64,000 nt of DNA from Pseudothauera lacus (GTDB lineage Bacteria > Pseudomonadota > Gammaproteobacteria > Burkholderiales > Rhodocyclaceae): positions 1 to 64,000 of the forward strand of contig NZ_PZKC01000011.1 in the NCBI RefSeq assembly GCF_003034845.1, read 5' to 3'. Position 1 is the first letter of the stretch, and every line of letters begins with the position of its first letter. Below are positions 27,096 to 36,497 of this stretch, piece after piece. The notes under the pieces are model-generated. The model made no database searches, had not been told where the DNA came from, and saw only the letters and a list, made by a program, of their open reading frames with translations. The position numbers and the translations under genes are program-made.

Positions 27096-28916
27096 CTAAA
27101 GTTCGGCAACTTTGCCGATGGCTGTGAGCTTGCGCTTCTCCAGAAGGAGTTCCGACAGGCGATGGCGGTCGGCGCTTTCCAGCCCGCCATTGCCCGCCAG
27201 GGCGGTGAGACGGGCGATTTCGGCGTCGATGGCGTTGGCCTGCAGCTTGCGCAGGGTGTCCTCGAAAAGGACTTCGACGACGGCTTCGTCGAACTCGGTG
27301 TCGACCAGCTCGCCGGCGACGCGGGCCAGCGTGGCGCCGTGGTCACTGTCGCGGAAGCGTTCGACAAGGGCGCCGAGTCCGCCCGTCGGGCACAGGTCGC
27401 CGACGCTGATGGCGTCGATGATGGCGATCAGGGCGAGACCCTCGGCGGAGTCCGCGGGGATCAGGTCCACTGGCAGGCGTGCCGCCCAGGCGGGGTGCTG
27501 GAGGATCAGGCGCAGCAGGGTGTCGATGGTGGAGGGTGGTTTGCGGCGCTGGCGGGCGGCCGCCGGCTGCCGCCGCGGTGTGCTGCCGGGGCGGGCCTCG
27601 AAGGGGGCGCTGTCACGCGGGGGGAAGCGTTGCGCGGCGGGGGCGTCGAGGCCAAAGGCGGTTTCCACTTCCTGTTGGGTGAGCGCGCTCTCTTCGGCGA
27701 TGCGCTTGATCAGTTGCAGGCGCAGCAGCGGCGCGCCGACGCGGGTGACCAGCGGGCGGGCCTGGTGTACGAAGGCGGCGCGGCCTTCGGCGCTGTCCAT
27801 GTCGCACTGTTCGCGCAGGCTGCGCACCAGGAAGGCGGCCAGCGGGGTGGCGTTGCGGGCGGCGTGAAGGAAGGCGTCGGCACCTTCGGCGCGCACGAAG
27901 GAGTCGGGGTCGTGCTGTTCGGGTAGGAACAGGAAGGCCAGCGTGGCGTCGTCGCGCAGGGCCTCGAGGGCGTTCTCGAGGGCGCGCCAGGCGGCCTTGC
28001 GGCCGGCGGCGTCGCCGTCGAAGCAGAACACGATGCGGTTGGTCTGGCGCAGCAGGGTGTTGATGTGATGCGGCGTGGTGGCGGTGCCGAGGGCGGCGAC
28101 GGCATTGTGGATGCCGTACTGGGCGAGGGCGACGACGTCCATGTAGCCTTCCGCGACCAGCGCGAAGCCGCTGTCGCGGATCGGTTTCTGCGCCAGAAAG
28201 AGGCCGTAGAGCTCGCGCCCCTTCTCGAACAGCGGTGTTTCCGGGGAGTTGAGGTACTTCGGTTCGCCGCTGTCGAGCACACGGCCGCCGAAGGCGATGA
28301 TGCGTCCGCGGCGGTCGTGGATGGGGAAGATGATGCGGCCGCGGAAGCGGTCGTAGCGCCGCCCCTGGTCGTTGTCGATGACCAGCCCGGCGTCGAGCAG
28401 GTTGCGCGCGCTGTATTCGGGGAAGACCTTCTGCAGCGCCTGCCATTCGTCGGGGGCGTAGCCGATGCCGAAGCGCGCGGCGATCTCGCCGGAGACGCCG
28501 CGGCGCTTGAGGTAGTCGATGGCGCTGCGGCTGTGGCGCAGTTGTTCGCGGTAGAAGGTGGCGGCGGTGTTCATTGCGGCCACCAGGGGGGCGTGGGTGT
28601 CTTCGTTGCGGGCGGAGAACTTGCCGTCGTCGGGGACCTGGACGCCGGCCATTGCCGCCAGTTCCTTGACGGCGTCGATGAAGCCGAGGCCGCTGTACTC
28701 CATCAGGAAGCCGATGGCGCTGCCGTGCACGCCGCAGCCGAAGCAGTGGTAGAACTGCTTGCTCGGGCTGACCGAAAAGGATGCCGACTTCTCGCCGTGG
28801 AAGGGGCAGCAGGCAAAGTAGTTGGCGCCGCTCTTCTTCAGCGGCAGGTAGCGTTCGATGACGTCGACGATGTCGACGCGGGCGAGCAGGTCCTGGATGA
28901 AGGACTGGGGGATCAT
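27096..28916 (-). CDS. dnaG: DNA primase
   Basis: The 606-residue enzyme has the N-terminal CHC2 zinc domain (ACCPFHGEKSASFSV and CFGCGVHGSAIGF), the RNA polymerase core with TOPRIM motifs (ALVAEGYMDVVAL, FCFDGDAAGRKAAWRA), and a C-terminal helicase-binding domain. It makes RNA primers for replication. It sits between yqeY and rpoD. The start at 28916 begins MIPQSFIQDLLARVDIVDVI, the usual primase N-terminus. Confidence 0.97.
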   Translation of the reverse strand: MIPQSFIQDLLARVDIVDVIERYLPLKKSGANYFACCPFHGEKSASFSVSPSKQFYHCFGCGVHGSAIGFLMEYSGLGFIDAVKELAAMAGVQVPDDGKFSARNEDTHAPLVAAMNTAATFYREQLRHSRSAIDYLKRRGVSGEIAARFGIGYAPDEWQALQKVFPEYSARNLLDAGLVIDNDQGRRYDRFRGRIIFPIHDRRGRIIAFGGRVLDSGEPKYLNSPETPLFEKGRELYGLFLAQKPIRDSGFALVAEGYMDVVALAQYGIHNAVAALGTATTPHHINTLLRQTNRIVFCFDGDAAGRKAAWRALENALEALRDDATLAFLFLPEQHDPDSFVRAEGADAFLHAARNATPLAAFLVRSLREQCDMDSAEGRAAFVHQARPLVTRVGAPLLRLQLIKRIAEESALTQQEVETAFGLDAPAAQRFPPRDSAPFEARPGSTPRRQPAAARQRRKPPSTIDTLLRLILQHPAWAARLPVDLIPADSAEGLALIAIIDAISVGDLCPTGGLGALVERFRDSDHGATLARVAGELVDTEFDEAVVEVLFEDTLRKLQANAIDAEIARLTALAGNGGLESADRHRLSELLLEKRKLTAIGKVAEL

Positions 28917-28953
28917 CGGCGCTGGCTGGCCAGGCGCGCGCGGCGCAGGGTGT

Positions 28954-29400
28954 TCAGGTGGACAGGCGGGTGCGCAGGCGGCGAGAGACCTCGGCCATGT
29001 CGGCGCGTCCGGCGAGGCGGGGCTTCAGTACGGCCATTGCCTTGCCCATTGCGGCCAGACCCTCGGCGCCGCTGGCGGCGAGGGCTGCATCGATTTCGGC
29101 GTCGATCTCGGCGTCGCCCAGCTGTGCCGGGAGATAGGCCGACAGCACCTCGATCTCGAAGCGTTCGGCTGCGGCGAGCTCGGCGCGCGCGGCGCGGTCG
29201 TACTGCTCGGCGGCGTCGCGGCGCTGCTTCACCAGCTTGTCCACCACGGTGAGGATGGCCGCGTCGTCCAGCGTACAGCGCTCATCGACCTCGCGTTGCT
29301 TGATGGCGGCCATCAGCAGACGGATGGCGGACAGCCGTGCGCTGTCCTTGGCGCGCATGGCGGCCTTCATGTCGTCCTGGATGCGTGCGCTCAGTGACAT
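28954..29400 (-). CDS. yqeY: GatB/YqeY domain protein
   Basis: A 148-residue helical protein with MSLSARIQDDMKAAMRAKDSARLSAIRLL, AIKQREVDER and LSAYLPAQL, typical of the YqeY family (described, symbol by convention). The domain resembles the tRNA-binding tail of GatB, but the role of the free-standing form is not settled. It is found between rpsU and dnaG, 38 bp before dnaG. Confidence 0.9.
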   Translation of the reverse strand: MSLSARIQDDMKAAMRAKDSARLSAIRLLMAAIKQREVDERCTLDDAAILTVVDKLVKQRRDAAEQYDRAARAELAAAERFEIEVLSAYLPAQLGDAEIDAEIDAALAASGAEGLAAMGKAMAVLKPRLAGRADMAEVSRRLRTRLST

Positions 29401-29426
29401 GCTGTGCTCCGTGGCAGAAATGCAAA

Positions 29427-29460
29427 CACCGCACCTGCGCGGGTTGTGCGCGGTGCGGTG
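29427..29460. terminator. Hairpin between rpsU and yqeY
   Basis: A stem of caccgcacc-t-gcgc with gcgcggtgcggtg (one bulged T) and a seven-base loop lies in the 85-bp gap. No T-run follows, so it may partly terminate or process the transcript, as an intergenic terminator is known in the E. coli rpsU-dnaG-rpoD operon. Confidence 0.6.
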
Positions 29461-29485
29461 GTGACCGGCCTCGGCCGGGCGTGAA

Positions 29486-29698
29486 TCAGTACAGCTTGGG
29501 CGGCAGGGTCTGGCTGCGCAGGCGCTTGTGGTTGCGCTTCACGGCAGCGGCCAGCTTGCGCTTGCGCTCGGCGGTGGGCTTTTCGTAGAACTCGCGCGAA
29601 CGCAGCTCGGTGAGCACACCGGTCTTCTCGATCGTGCGCTTGAAACGGCGGATCGCGACTTCAAACGGCTCGTTTTCCTTGAGGCGAATACCCGGCAT
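29486..29698 (-). CDS. rpsU: 30S ribosomal protein S21
   Basis: The 70-residue basic protein has the S21 sequence [20 protein letters not shown] and [14 protein letters not shown]. The length is normal. It is first in the block leading to rpoD. The operon promoter is expected in 29699-29806. Confidence 0.97.
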   Translation of the reverse strand: MPGIRLKENEPFEVAIRRFKRTIEKTGVLTELRSREFYEKPTAERKRKLAAAVKRNHKRLRSQTLPPKLY

Positions 29699-29806
29699 TG
29701 CGGACTTCCTTGAAGTGTCTGGTGGACAGAAAGGGCGCGATTATAACCGCACAAGCACGGACAAGCCAAGTCCACGCATGGATAAATGTTCGCTCGCCGG
29801 GGGCGC

Positions 29807-31071
<1,265 letters not shown>

Positions 31072-31135
31072 CTAGCATGGCGCGCTTGCGCGCAGTCCGC
31101 CGCGGGGTGTTGCCGATGCGTTTGCTTACAGGATT

Positions 31136-31552
31136 TCACCCTTCGCTGCAGAACGCGCCGCGCAGCCAGTGCACGGCCTCGGCGCGGGTGTCGTCGAGGA
31201 GGACGGCGTCGAAGCGGCAGGGCGTGTCGGCGTAGGCACGTCCGGCGCCGGCCAGCCACCAGCGCGCGGCGTGGATGATGCGCTGCTGCTTGCGCGCGGT
31301 GATGCTGGCGGCGGCGCCGCCGAAGCGGGCGCTGCCGCGCAGGCGGACCTCGACGAAGACGGTGGTGTCGCGGTCGCGGCCGATGAGGTCGACTTCGCCG
31401 TTGCGGCAGCGCACGTTGCGGGCAATGATGCGCACGCCGTGGGCGCTGAGGTGGGCGGCGGCGAGATCCTCGGCGATCTGTCCGCGTGCTTGCGCTGGGG
31501 GCGGGGCGCGGTCGACAATCGCTGCTTGGCGAAACTTGGGGGCTGTCTTCAT
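31136..31552 (-). CDS. UPF0102 family protein YraN
   Basis: A 138-residue nuclease-fold protein with GQIAEDLAAAHL, RCRNGEVDLIGRD and VFVEVRLR, typical of the UPF0102 group. The GEVDLI-x-VEVR pattern is that of PD-(D/E)XK nucleases. Its cellular role is unknown. The start at 31552 overlaps by two bases the ATG of the divergent rsmI gene; both codons share catg at 31550-31553. Confidence 0.85.
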   Translation of the reverse strand: MKTAPKFRQAAIVDRAPPPAQARGQIAEDLAAAHLSAHGVRIIARNVRCRNGEVDLIGRDRDTTVFVEVRLRGSARFGGAAASITARKQQRIIHAARWWLAGAGRAYADTPCRFDAVLLDDTRAEAVHWLRGAFCSEG

Positions 31553-32411
31553 GAATGCTGCAACACCATCGCCTGCCAGGACGCCGTCATTGTACGTGGT
31601 GGCGACGCCGCTCGGGAACCTGCAGGATCTGTCGCCGCGCGCCGCGCAAGTGCTCGGCGAGGTCGGCGCGATTGCTGCCGAGGATACCCGCCATACCCAG
31701 CGTCTGCTCGATGCGCAGGGGTTGCGCAAGCGCCTCATCGCCGTTCATGAGCACAATGAGCAGGCCGCTGCCGAGCAGGTGCTGGCGGTGCTCGCCGGCG
31801 GCGCCTCGGTGGCGCTGGTGAGCGACGCGGGTACGCCGGCGATCTCCGATCCCGGTGCGCGTGCGGTGGCTCGTGTGCGTGCCGCCGGCTATGCGGTGCT
31901 GGCGGTGCCCGGCCCATGTGCGGCGGTGGCGGCGCTGTCGGTGGCCGGCTTTCTTCCCGGCGGCTTCCGTTTCGTCGGTTTTTTGCCGCCGCGCGAAGCT
32001 GCGCGCCGCGCGCGGCTGGAGATGTTGCGCGAGGATGGCGACAATCTGGTGTTCTACGAGGCGCCTCACCGCGTCGTCGAATGCCTTGCCGATCTTGCTG
32101 CGGTGTTCGGCAGCGAGCGCCGGGTGCTGATCGCCCGCGAACTGACCAAGCTGCATGAGCAGAGCGCAGTGCTTGCCCTCGGCGAGGCCGTGGCCTGGCT
32201 GGAGGCCGACGCCAACCGCCGGCGCGGCGAGTTCGTGCTGGTGGTCGAGGGCGCGCCCGCCACCGAGCCGATGAACGCCGAGGCGGAGCGCGTGCTTGCC
32301 CTGCTGCTAGCCGAACTGCCCCTCAAGAGCGCCGCCCGCCTCGCCGCGGAGATCACCGGCGCGCCGAAGAAGGCTCTCTATGCGCGCGCCCTGGCGCTCA
32401 AGGGGGCGTGA
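31551..32411 (+). CDS. rsmI: 16S rRNA 2'-O-methyltransferase (C1402)
   Basis: The 286-residue protein is a tetrapyrrole-methylase-fold enzyme: LYVVATPLGNLQDLSPRA, DTRHTQRLL, SDAGTPAISDPGA and VPGPCAAVAALS, then FYEAPHRV. These are standard RsmI motifs, for methylation of the ribose at C1402 of 16S rRNA. The start shares bases with that of the divergent yraN, leaving no room for a normal intergenic promoter. Confidence 0.94.
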   Translation: MNAATPSPARTPSLYVVATPLGNLQDLSPRAAQVLGEVGAIAAEDTRHTQRLLDAQGLRKRLIAVHEHNEQAAAEQVLAVLAGGASVALVSDAGTPAISDPGARAVARVRAAGYAVLAVPGPCAAVAALSVAGFLPGGFRFVGFLPPREAARRARLEMLREDGDNLVFYEAPHRVVECLADLAAVFGSERRVLIARELTKLHEQSAVLALGEAVAWLEADANRRRGEFVLVVEGAPATEPMNAEAERVLALLLAELPLKSAARLAAEITGAPKKALYARALALKGA

Positions 32412-32472
32412 TCCGTGCCTATAATCGCAGCAGGCATTGCCCGCCTGCCCGGCTGACTACTAACCTCACATC

Positions 32473-33507
32473 ATGCAGACTCTGACGCTCATCCGCCCCG
32501 ACGACTGGCATCTTCACGTGCGCGACGGCGCCGCCCTGGCGGCCGTGGTGCCGCATACCGCGCGGCGCTTCGGCCGTGCGCTGATCATGCCCAACCTGCG
32601 GCCGCCGGTGGTGAGCACGGCGCAGGCGCTGGCCTACCGCGGGCGCATCCTTGCCGCAGTGCCCGAAGGCCTGGACTTCGAGCCGCTGATGAGCCTGTAC
32701 CTCACCGACAACACTCCGCCCGACGAGATCGATCGCGCCCGCGCCAGCGGCGCGGTGATTGCTGTGAAACTGTATCCGGCAGGCGCGACGACCAATTCGG
32801 ATGCCGGGGTGACGGCGATCGAGAAGGTTTATGGGGTGCTCGAACGCATGGAGAAGGCCGGCATGGTGCTGTGCGTGCATGGCGAGGCCACCGCGGCGGA
32901 GGTCGATGTCTTCGACCGCGAGAAAGTCTTCATCGACCGCGTGCTGGAGCCGGTGACGCGGCGCTTCCCGGGGCTCAAGGTGGTCTTCGAGCACATCACC
33001 ACCGCCGAGGCCGCAGCCTTCGTCGAGTCCGCCGGCGAGCGCATTGCCGCCACCGTCACCGCGCACCACCTGCTGCTCAACCGCAACGCCATCTTTGCCG
33101 GCGGCATCCGTCCGCATCACTATTGCCTGCCGGTGCTCAAGCGTGAGCATCATCGTCAGGCCCTGGTTGCGGCGGTGACTTCGGGCAAGCGCAAGTTCTT
33201 CCTCGGCACCGACTCGGCACCGCATGCGCGCGGCGCCAAGGAGGCGGCCTGCGGCTGTGCGGGCTGCTACACCGCGCATGCCGGCATCGAACTCTACGCC
33301 GAGGTGTTCGATGCCGCCGGCGCACTGGACCGCCTGGAGGCCTTTGCCAGCCTCAATGGGCCGGCCTTCTATGGCTTGGCGCCGAACGCCGCGACGCTGA
33401 CCCTGCGGCGCGAGTCCTGGCAGGTGCCGGAGGCTTACGATTACCTGGAGACCGATCCGCTGGTGCCGCTGCGTGCCGGCGAGACGGTGGCCTGGCGGGT
33501 GGTGTGA
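32473..33507 (+). CDS. pyrC: Dihydroorotase (class II)
   Basis: The 344-residue zinc enzyme of pyrimidine synthesis has the entry motif [12 protein letters not shown] (HxH), [11 protein letters not shown] with the carboxylated Lys, CVHGE, a His in VFEHITT, and the Asp in [13 protein letters not shown]. It converts carbamoyl aspartate to dihydroorotate. Its size and motifs match the E. coli-type enzyme. It follows rsmI by 61 bp. Confidence 0.95.
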   Translation: MQTLTLIRPDDWHLHVRDGAALAAVVPHTARRFGRALIMPNLRPPVVSTAQALAYRGRILAAVPEGLDFEPLMSLYLTDNTPPDEIDRARASGAVIAVKLYPAGATTNSDAGVTAIEKVYGVLERMEKAGMVLCVHGEATAAEVDVFDREKVFIDRVLEPVTRRFPGLKVVFEHITTAEAAAFVESAGERIAATVTAHHLLLNRNAIFAGGIRPHHYCLPVLKREHHRQALVAAVTSGKRKFFLGTDSAPHARGAKEAACGCAGCYTAHAGIELYAEVFDAAGALDRLEAFASLNGPAFYGLAPNAATLTLRRESWQVPEAYDYLETDPLVPLRAGETVAWRVV

Positions 33508-33527
33508 GCCGATCAAGGAGAGAAGCG

Positions 33528-33941
33528 ATGTCCAGAGTGCTGCGCAGTCTTGCCCTCGTTGCCGTGCTGCCGTGGCTGGTGGCGTGCGAGAACAGTGCCA
33601 CCGCCTACATGGTCGATGGCAATCAGCACGCCCTCATCCTGGTGCGCGAGCAGCCCTACTTCTGGACCGCCGACGTCGAGCAGGCGCTGATCGTCTCGCG
33701 CCTGCCGGCCTGCCAGCGCAAGGTCAGGATCCATCCCAGCTCCACCGCGATGGTCGAAGTCGAGGTGTACGCCGCCGGCGACCTGCTGTGGGCGCTGCGC
33801 CAGGGGGGGCGCTGGTACCTCGCCAGCACCGAGCGCTGCCTGGTGCAGGACTGGGTCAACGACGGCGGCGCTCCCGGCCCGCTGGTCGGCCACTTCCGCC
33901 TCAAGGACGGCAAGCCCGCATTCATCGCGGCCGGGCAGTGA
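33528..33941 (+). CDS. Small conserved hypothetical lipoprotein
   Basis: The 137-residue product has a short signal peptide with a lipobox (LPWLVAC), so it is likely lipidated. The mature part contains TAYMVDGNQHALILVREQ and several Trp and Tyr residues, with no family I recognise. The ATG at 33528 has aaggag eight bases upstream and is preferred to an in-frame ATG at 33504 that overlaps pyrC. It is close to pyrC and precedes rnpB. Confidence 0.75.
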   Translation: MSRVLRSLALVAVLPWLVACENSATAYMVDGNQHALILVREQPYFWTADVEQALIVSRLPACQRKVRIHPSSTAMVEVEVYAAGDLLWALRQGGRWYLASTERCLVQDWVNDGGAPGPLVGHFRLKDGKPAFIAAGQ

Positions 33942-33950
33942 GGGAAGGGC

Positions 33951-33956
33951 TATAAT
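33951..33956 (+). promoter_or_regulatory. -10 element of rnpB
   Basis: A perfect TATAAT is eight bases before the 5' end of the RNase P RNA P1 stem. A -35 element was not clearly identified. Confidence 0.65.
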
Positions 33957-33963
33957 CCGCCGC

Positions 33964-34545
33964 GGGAAGTTCGCCAGGCAGTCGCTGCACTCCATCAGGG
34001 GTGTGGAGGAAAGTCCGGGCCCCGCAGAGCAGGATGCCGGCTAACGGCCGGGCGCCGTGAGGCGACGGAAAGTGCAACAGAGAGCAGACCGCCGATGGCT
34101 GTCCGGGCTTCGCCGCCGCAGGCGGCAAAATCCCCTTCCTAGAAGGGGGTGATGCCGCAGGCGGCAAAGTCCCCTTCCTGAAGAGGAGGGCTTCGCACTT
34201 CGGTGCGCAGGGAGGCTGCCGTGCAAACGGCAGTGGCTGGTGCGGCGCATGCCGCGCCAGACGGATCAGGCAAGGGTGAAACGGTGCGCTGGTGTGCGCA
34301 GGCACGCCAGTGGTCGGGGCGCAAGCCCCGTCGGGTAAGAGCCCACCGCGGGACTGGTAACAGGACCGGCACGGCAAACCCCATCCGGGGCAAGGCCAAA
34401 TAGGGGAGCAATGGCGTGGCTCGCGCTGCTCCCGGGTAGGCTGCTAGAGCGCAGTGGCAACGCTGCGCCCAGAGGAATGACTGCCCGGCGTGAAGGGTTT
34501 CGGCCTTGCGCGCTCGACAGAACCCGGCTTATCGGCGAACTTCCC
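33964..34545 (+). ncRNA. rnpB: RNase P RNA, with an expanded P12 arm
   Basis: The RNA subunit of RNase P (class A) cleaves 5' leaders from tRNA precursors. Conserved elements are ggaggaaagtccgggc (34005-34020), acagagagcaga, gatggc at 34094, aaggccaaatagggg, and agaacccggcttatcgg. The P1 helix forms between gggaagttcgcc at the 5' end and ggcgaacttccc at 34534-34545. At about 582 nt it is much longer than the usual 350-400 nt. The excess is mainly in P12 (34100-34263), which carries two 26-nt near-identical repeats 39 nt apart. Confidence 0.93.
34115..34179. repeat. Direct repeat inside RNase P RNA
   Basis: Two near-identical 26-nt units (gccgcaggcggc followed by aaaRtccccttcct) start at 34115 and 34154. 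They lie within the expanded P12 arm. Confidence 0.85.
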
Positions 34546-34588
34546 CATTTCATGTTCATGCCGCCAGAGCGGCCCGCAAAGGGCTGCC

Positions 34589-34607
34589 GGTGGGGGCTTC
34601 CCCCACC
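34589..34607 (+). terminator. Hairpin downstream of rnpB
   Basis: A perfect eight-base stem (ggtggggg/cccccacc) with a three-base loop lies 44 bp after the P1 stem and is followed by ttgtg. It is a likely terminator of rnpB, although the T-run is poor. Confidence 0.55.
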
Positions 34608-34755
34608 TTGTGCGCGTCCGCGCCACATCCGCCTGTACTTCTCATCCCGTTTCTCATGAAGTTGCGCTATATGCCTTGATTTTTCAAGGTTTATTGTGCA
34701 GCGCGATTTCCTTCGTAAGTCATTGTGTCGCAACGGGAAAGCGCTCCGGGCGTCC
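34608..34755. other. Non-coding region before the mraZ promoter
   Basis: Together with the flanking rnpB end and promoter the gap between rnpB and mraZ is 307 bp. This AT-richer part contains ttgatttttcaag, a small imperfect hairpin. I see no gene in it. Confidence 0.5.
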
Positions 34756-34784
34756 TTGACCGGGCTGTATCTTTGCTCTAGAGT
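34756..34784 (+). promoter_or_regulatory. Promoter of the mraZ division cluster
   Basis: TTGACC at 34756-34761 and TAGAGT at 34779-34784 are spaced by 17 bp, a good sigma-70 promoter. It lies upstream of mraZ and overlaps the MraZ boxes. Confidence 0.75.
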
Positions 34785-34808
34785 GGGGAGCAGTGGAGAA
34801 AAGTGGGT
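34784..34808 (+). promoter_or_regulatory. MraZ operator: three TGGRN boxes
   Basis: TGGGG, TGGAG and TGGGT begin at 34784, 34794 and 34804, exactly 10 bp apart. MraZ is known to bind repeated TGGGN boxes with this spacing, so the cluster is probably autoregulated. Confidence 0.85.
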
Positions 34809-34852
34809 GAAAGTGTCAAAAGACGCTTCCCCGAAACAGCTCAGGGGGTTCA

Positions 34853-35302
34853 ATGTTCCAGGGTGCGGTTGCGCTCAGTCTCGATGCGAAGGGTCGCCTG
34901 GCGATTCCTGCGCGGCATCGTGACGCCCTGGTCCCCGAGGGCGCGCCGCTGGTGATGACCGCGCATCCGCATCAGTGCGTACTGGTGTACCCGCAGGCCG
35001 ACTGGGAGCCGATCAGCAGAAAGATCGCCGCCATGCCGAACAGCATGGACCGCGCCACGGCGGCGCTGCAGCGCCTGCTCATCGGCCATGCGCAGGCGGA
35101 GACGATGGATGCCGCCGGCCGCGTGCTGGTGCCGCCGTCCCTGCGCCAGTGGGCGGCGCTCGACAAGCAGGTGTGGCTGGTCGGAGTGGGGTCGCATTTC
35201 GAACTCTGGTCGGATGCCGGCTGGCAGCGCCAGCTGGCCAGTGCGGTCGCCACCTTCGACAGCGCCGAGCTGCCGCAGGGATTCGAGAGCCTGTCCCTGT
35301 GA
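34853..35302 (+). CDS. mraZ: Transcriptional regulator MraZ
   Basis: The 149-residue protein has two AbrB-like domains: [22 protein letters not shown] first and [19 protein letters not shown] second (about residues 2-50 and 80-120). MraZ binds the promoter of its own cluster and represses it. Its boxes are visible upstream. It is followed by rsmH with a GTGA overlap. Confidence 0.95.
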   Translation: MFQGAVALSLDAKGRLAIPARHRDALVPEGAPLVMTAHPHQCVLVYPQADWEPISRKIAAMPNSMDRATAALQRLLIGHAQAETMDAAGRVLVPPSLRQWAALDKQVWLVGVGSHFELWSDAGWQRQLASAVATFDSAELPQGFESLSL

Positions 35303-36234
35303 GCGCAGCCGTGCAGCATGTGAGCGTCCTGCTCGAAGAGGCCGTGGAGGCCCTCGCGGTACGTGCCGATGGCGTCTATGTGGACGGCACCTTCGGGCGC
35401 GGCGGGCACAGCCGCGCGTTGCTCGCGCGGCTGGGGCCAGGCGGCCGCCTGATCGCCTTCGACCGTGATCCGGCGGCGATCGCCGCCGGTGCCGCGCTCG
35501 GCGACCCGCGCTTCACTCTCGTGCATGAACCCTTCAGCGCCCTTGCCGGCGCGCTCGATGCGCTCGGCGTTGCCCGCGTCGATGGCGTGCTGCTCGATCT
35601 CGGGGTTTCTTCACCGCAACTCGACGATGCCGCGCGCGGCATGAGTTTTCGCTTCGATGCGCCGCTGGACATGCGCATGGACACCAGCCGCGGGCAGACC
35701 GTGGCGCAATGGCTGGCGGACGCGAGCGTCGGCCAAATCACGGAGGTGCTGAGGGATTATGGGGAAGAACGGTTTGCTCATGCGATTGCAAAGGCGATTG
35801 CAGCTGCTCGGCCAGGGGGGGCTGTTGCAACCACTGGACAACTTGCCGCGCTCGTGGAAAAGACGGTCCGTACACGCGAGCCGGGTCAGCACCCGGCGAC
35901 GCGCAGCTTTCAGGCTCTACGGATTTTCATCAATCAGGAGCTCGAAGAGCTGAGTCGTGTGCTCCCCGATGCGGTGGACCGCCTGCGCCCCGGCGGGCGC
36001 CTGGCGGTAATCAGCTTCCACTCCCTCGAGGATCGCATCGTCAAGCGTTTCATGCGCGACTGCGCGAAACCCGACGCACTGCCGGCCCGCCTGCCCCTGC
36101 GTGCCGACCAGCTGCCGCAGCCGCGGCTGCGCCTGGTGGGCCGTGCGCAGCGCCCAGGTGCTGCGGAGGTCGCCGCCAACCCGCGCGCGCGCAGCGCGGT
36201 GATGCGCGTCGCCGAACGCACGGAGGCTGCATGA
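35299..36234 (+). CDS. rsmH: 16S rRNA (cytosine-1402-N4)-methyltransferase
   Basis: The 311-residue SAM enzyme has [48 protein letters not shown], and near the end [14 protein letters not shown]. It methylates C1402 of 16S rRNA, the same nucleotide as RsmI encoded at 31551. The GTG start at 35299 overlaps the mraZ stop. It ends with an ATGA overlap with ftsL. Confidence 0.95.
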   Translation: MSAAVQHVSVLLEEAVEALAVRADGVYVDGTFGRGGHSRALLARLGPGGRLIAFDRDPAAIAAGAALGDPRFTLVHEPFSALAGALDALGVARVDGVLLDLGVSSPQLDDAARGMSFRFDAPLDMRMDTSRGQTVAQWLADASVGQITEVLRDYGEERFAHAIAKAIAAARPGGAVATTGQLAALVEKTVRTREPGQHPATRSFQALRIFINQELEELSRVLPDAVDRLRPGGRLAVISFHSLEDRIVKRFMRDCAKPDALPARLPLRADQLPQPRLRLVGRAQRPGAAEVAANPRARSAVMRVAERTEAA

Positions 36235-36497
36235 TCCGTGCCGACGCCTTCCTGCTCTCGCTGGTGGTGATCAGCGCGCTCGGCGTGGTCGCCGCCCAGC
36301 ACCAGTCACGCCAGCTCTTCTCCGAGCTGGAGCGCCAGCAGGCGCGCGCGCGCGCACTGGAGGTGGAGTGGGGGCAGTTGCAGCTTGAGCAGAGCACGCT
36401 GGCCGCTCACGTGCGCATCGAACGGCTGGCGCGCGACACCCTGGGGCTGCGCATGCCGCCGCCCGGGCAGATGATCGTCGTGGAGCCGGTGCAATGA
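36231..36497 (+). CDS. ftsL: Cell division protein FtsL
   Basis: An 88-residue bitopic protein with a short N-terminus, a membrane helix ([17 protein letters not shown]) and a periplasmic coiled-coil ([20 protein letters not shown]). The size and position between rsmH and ftsI identify FtsL, part of the FtsQLB complex. It overlaps both neighbours by four bases. Confidence 0.9.
   Translation: MIRADAFLLSLVVISALGVVAAQHQSRQLFSELERQQARARALEVEWGQLQLEQSTLAAHVRIERLARDTLGLRMPPPGQMIVVEPVQ

Noticed and set aside
34115-34179. A short CRISPR array
   Set aside because: There are only two units, 13 bases apart, inside RNase P RNA, and no cas genes.
34546-34852. Short frames between rnpB and mraZ
   Set aside because: They lack coding character and cross the rnpB hairpin and mraZ promoter.
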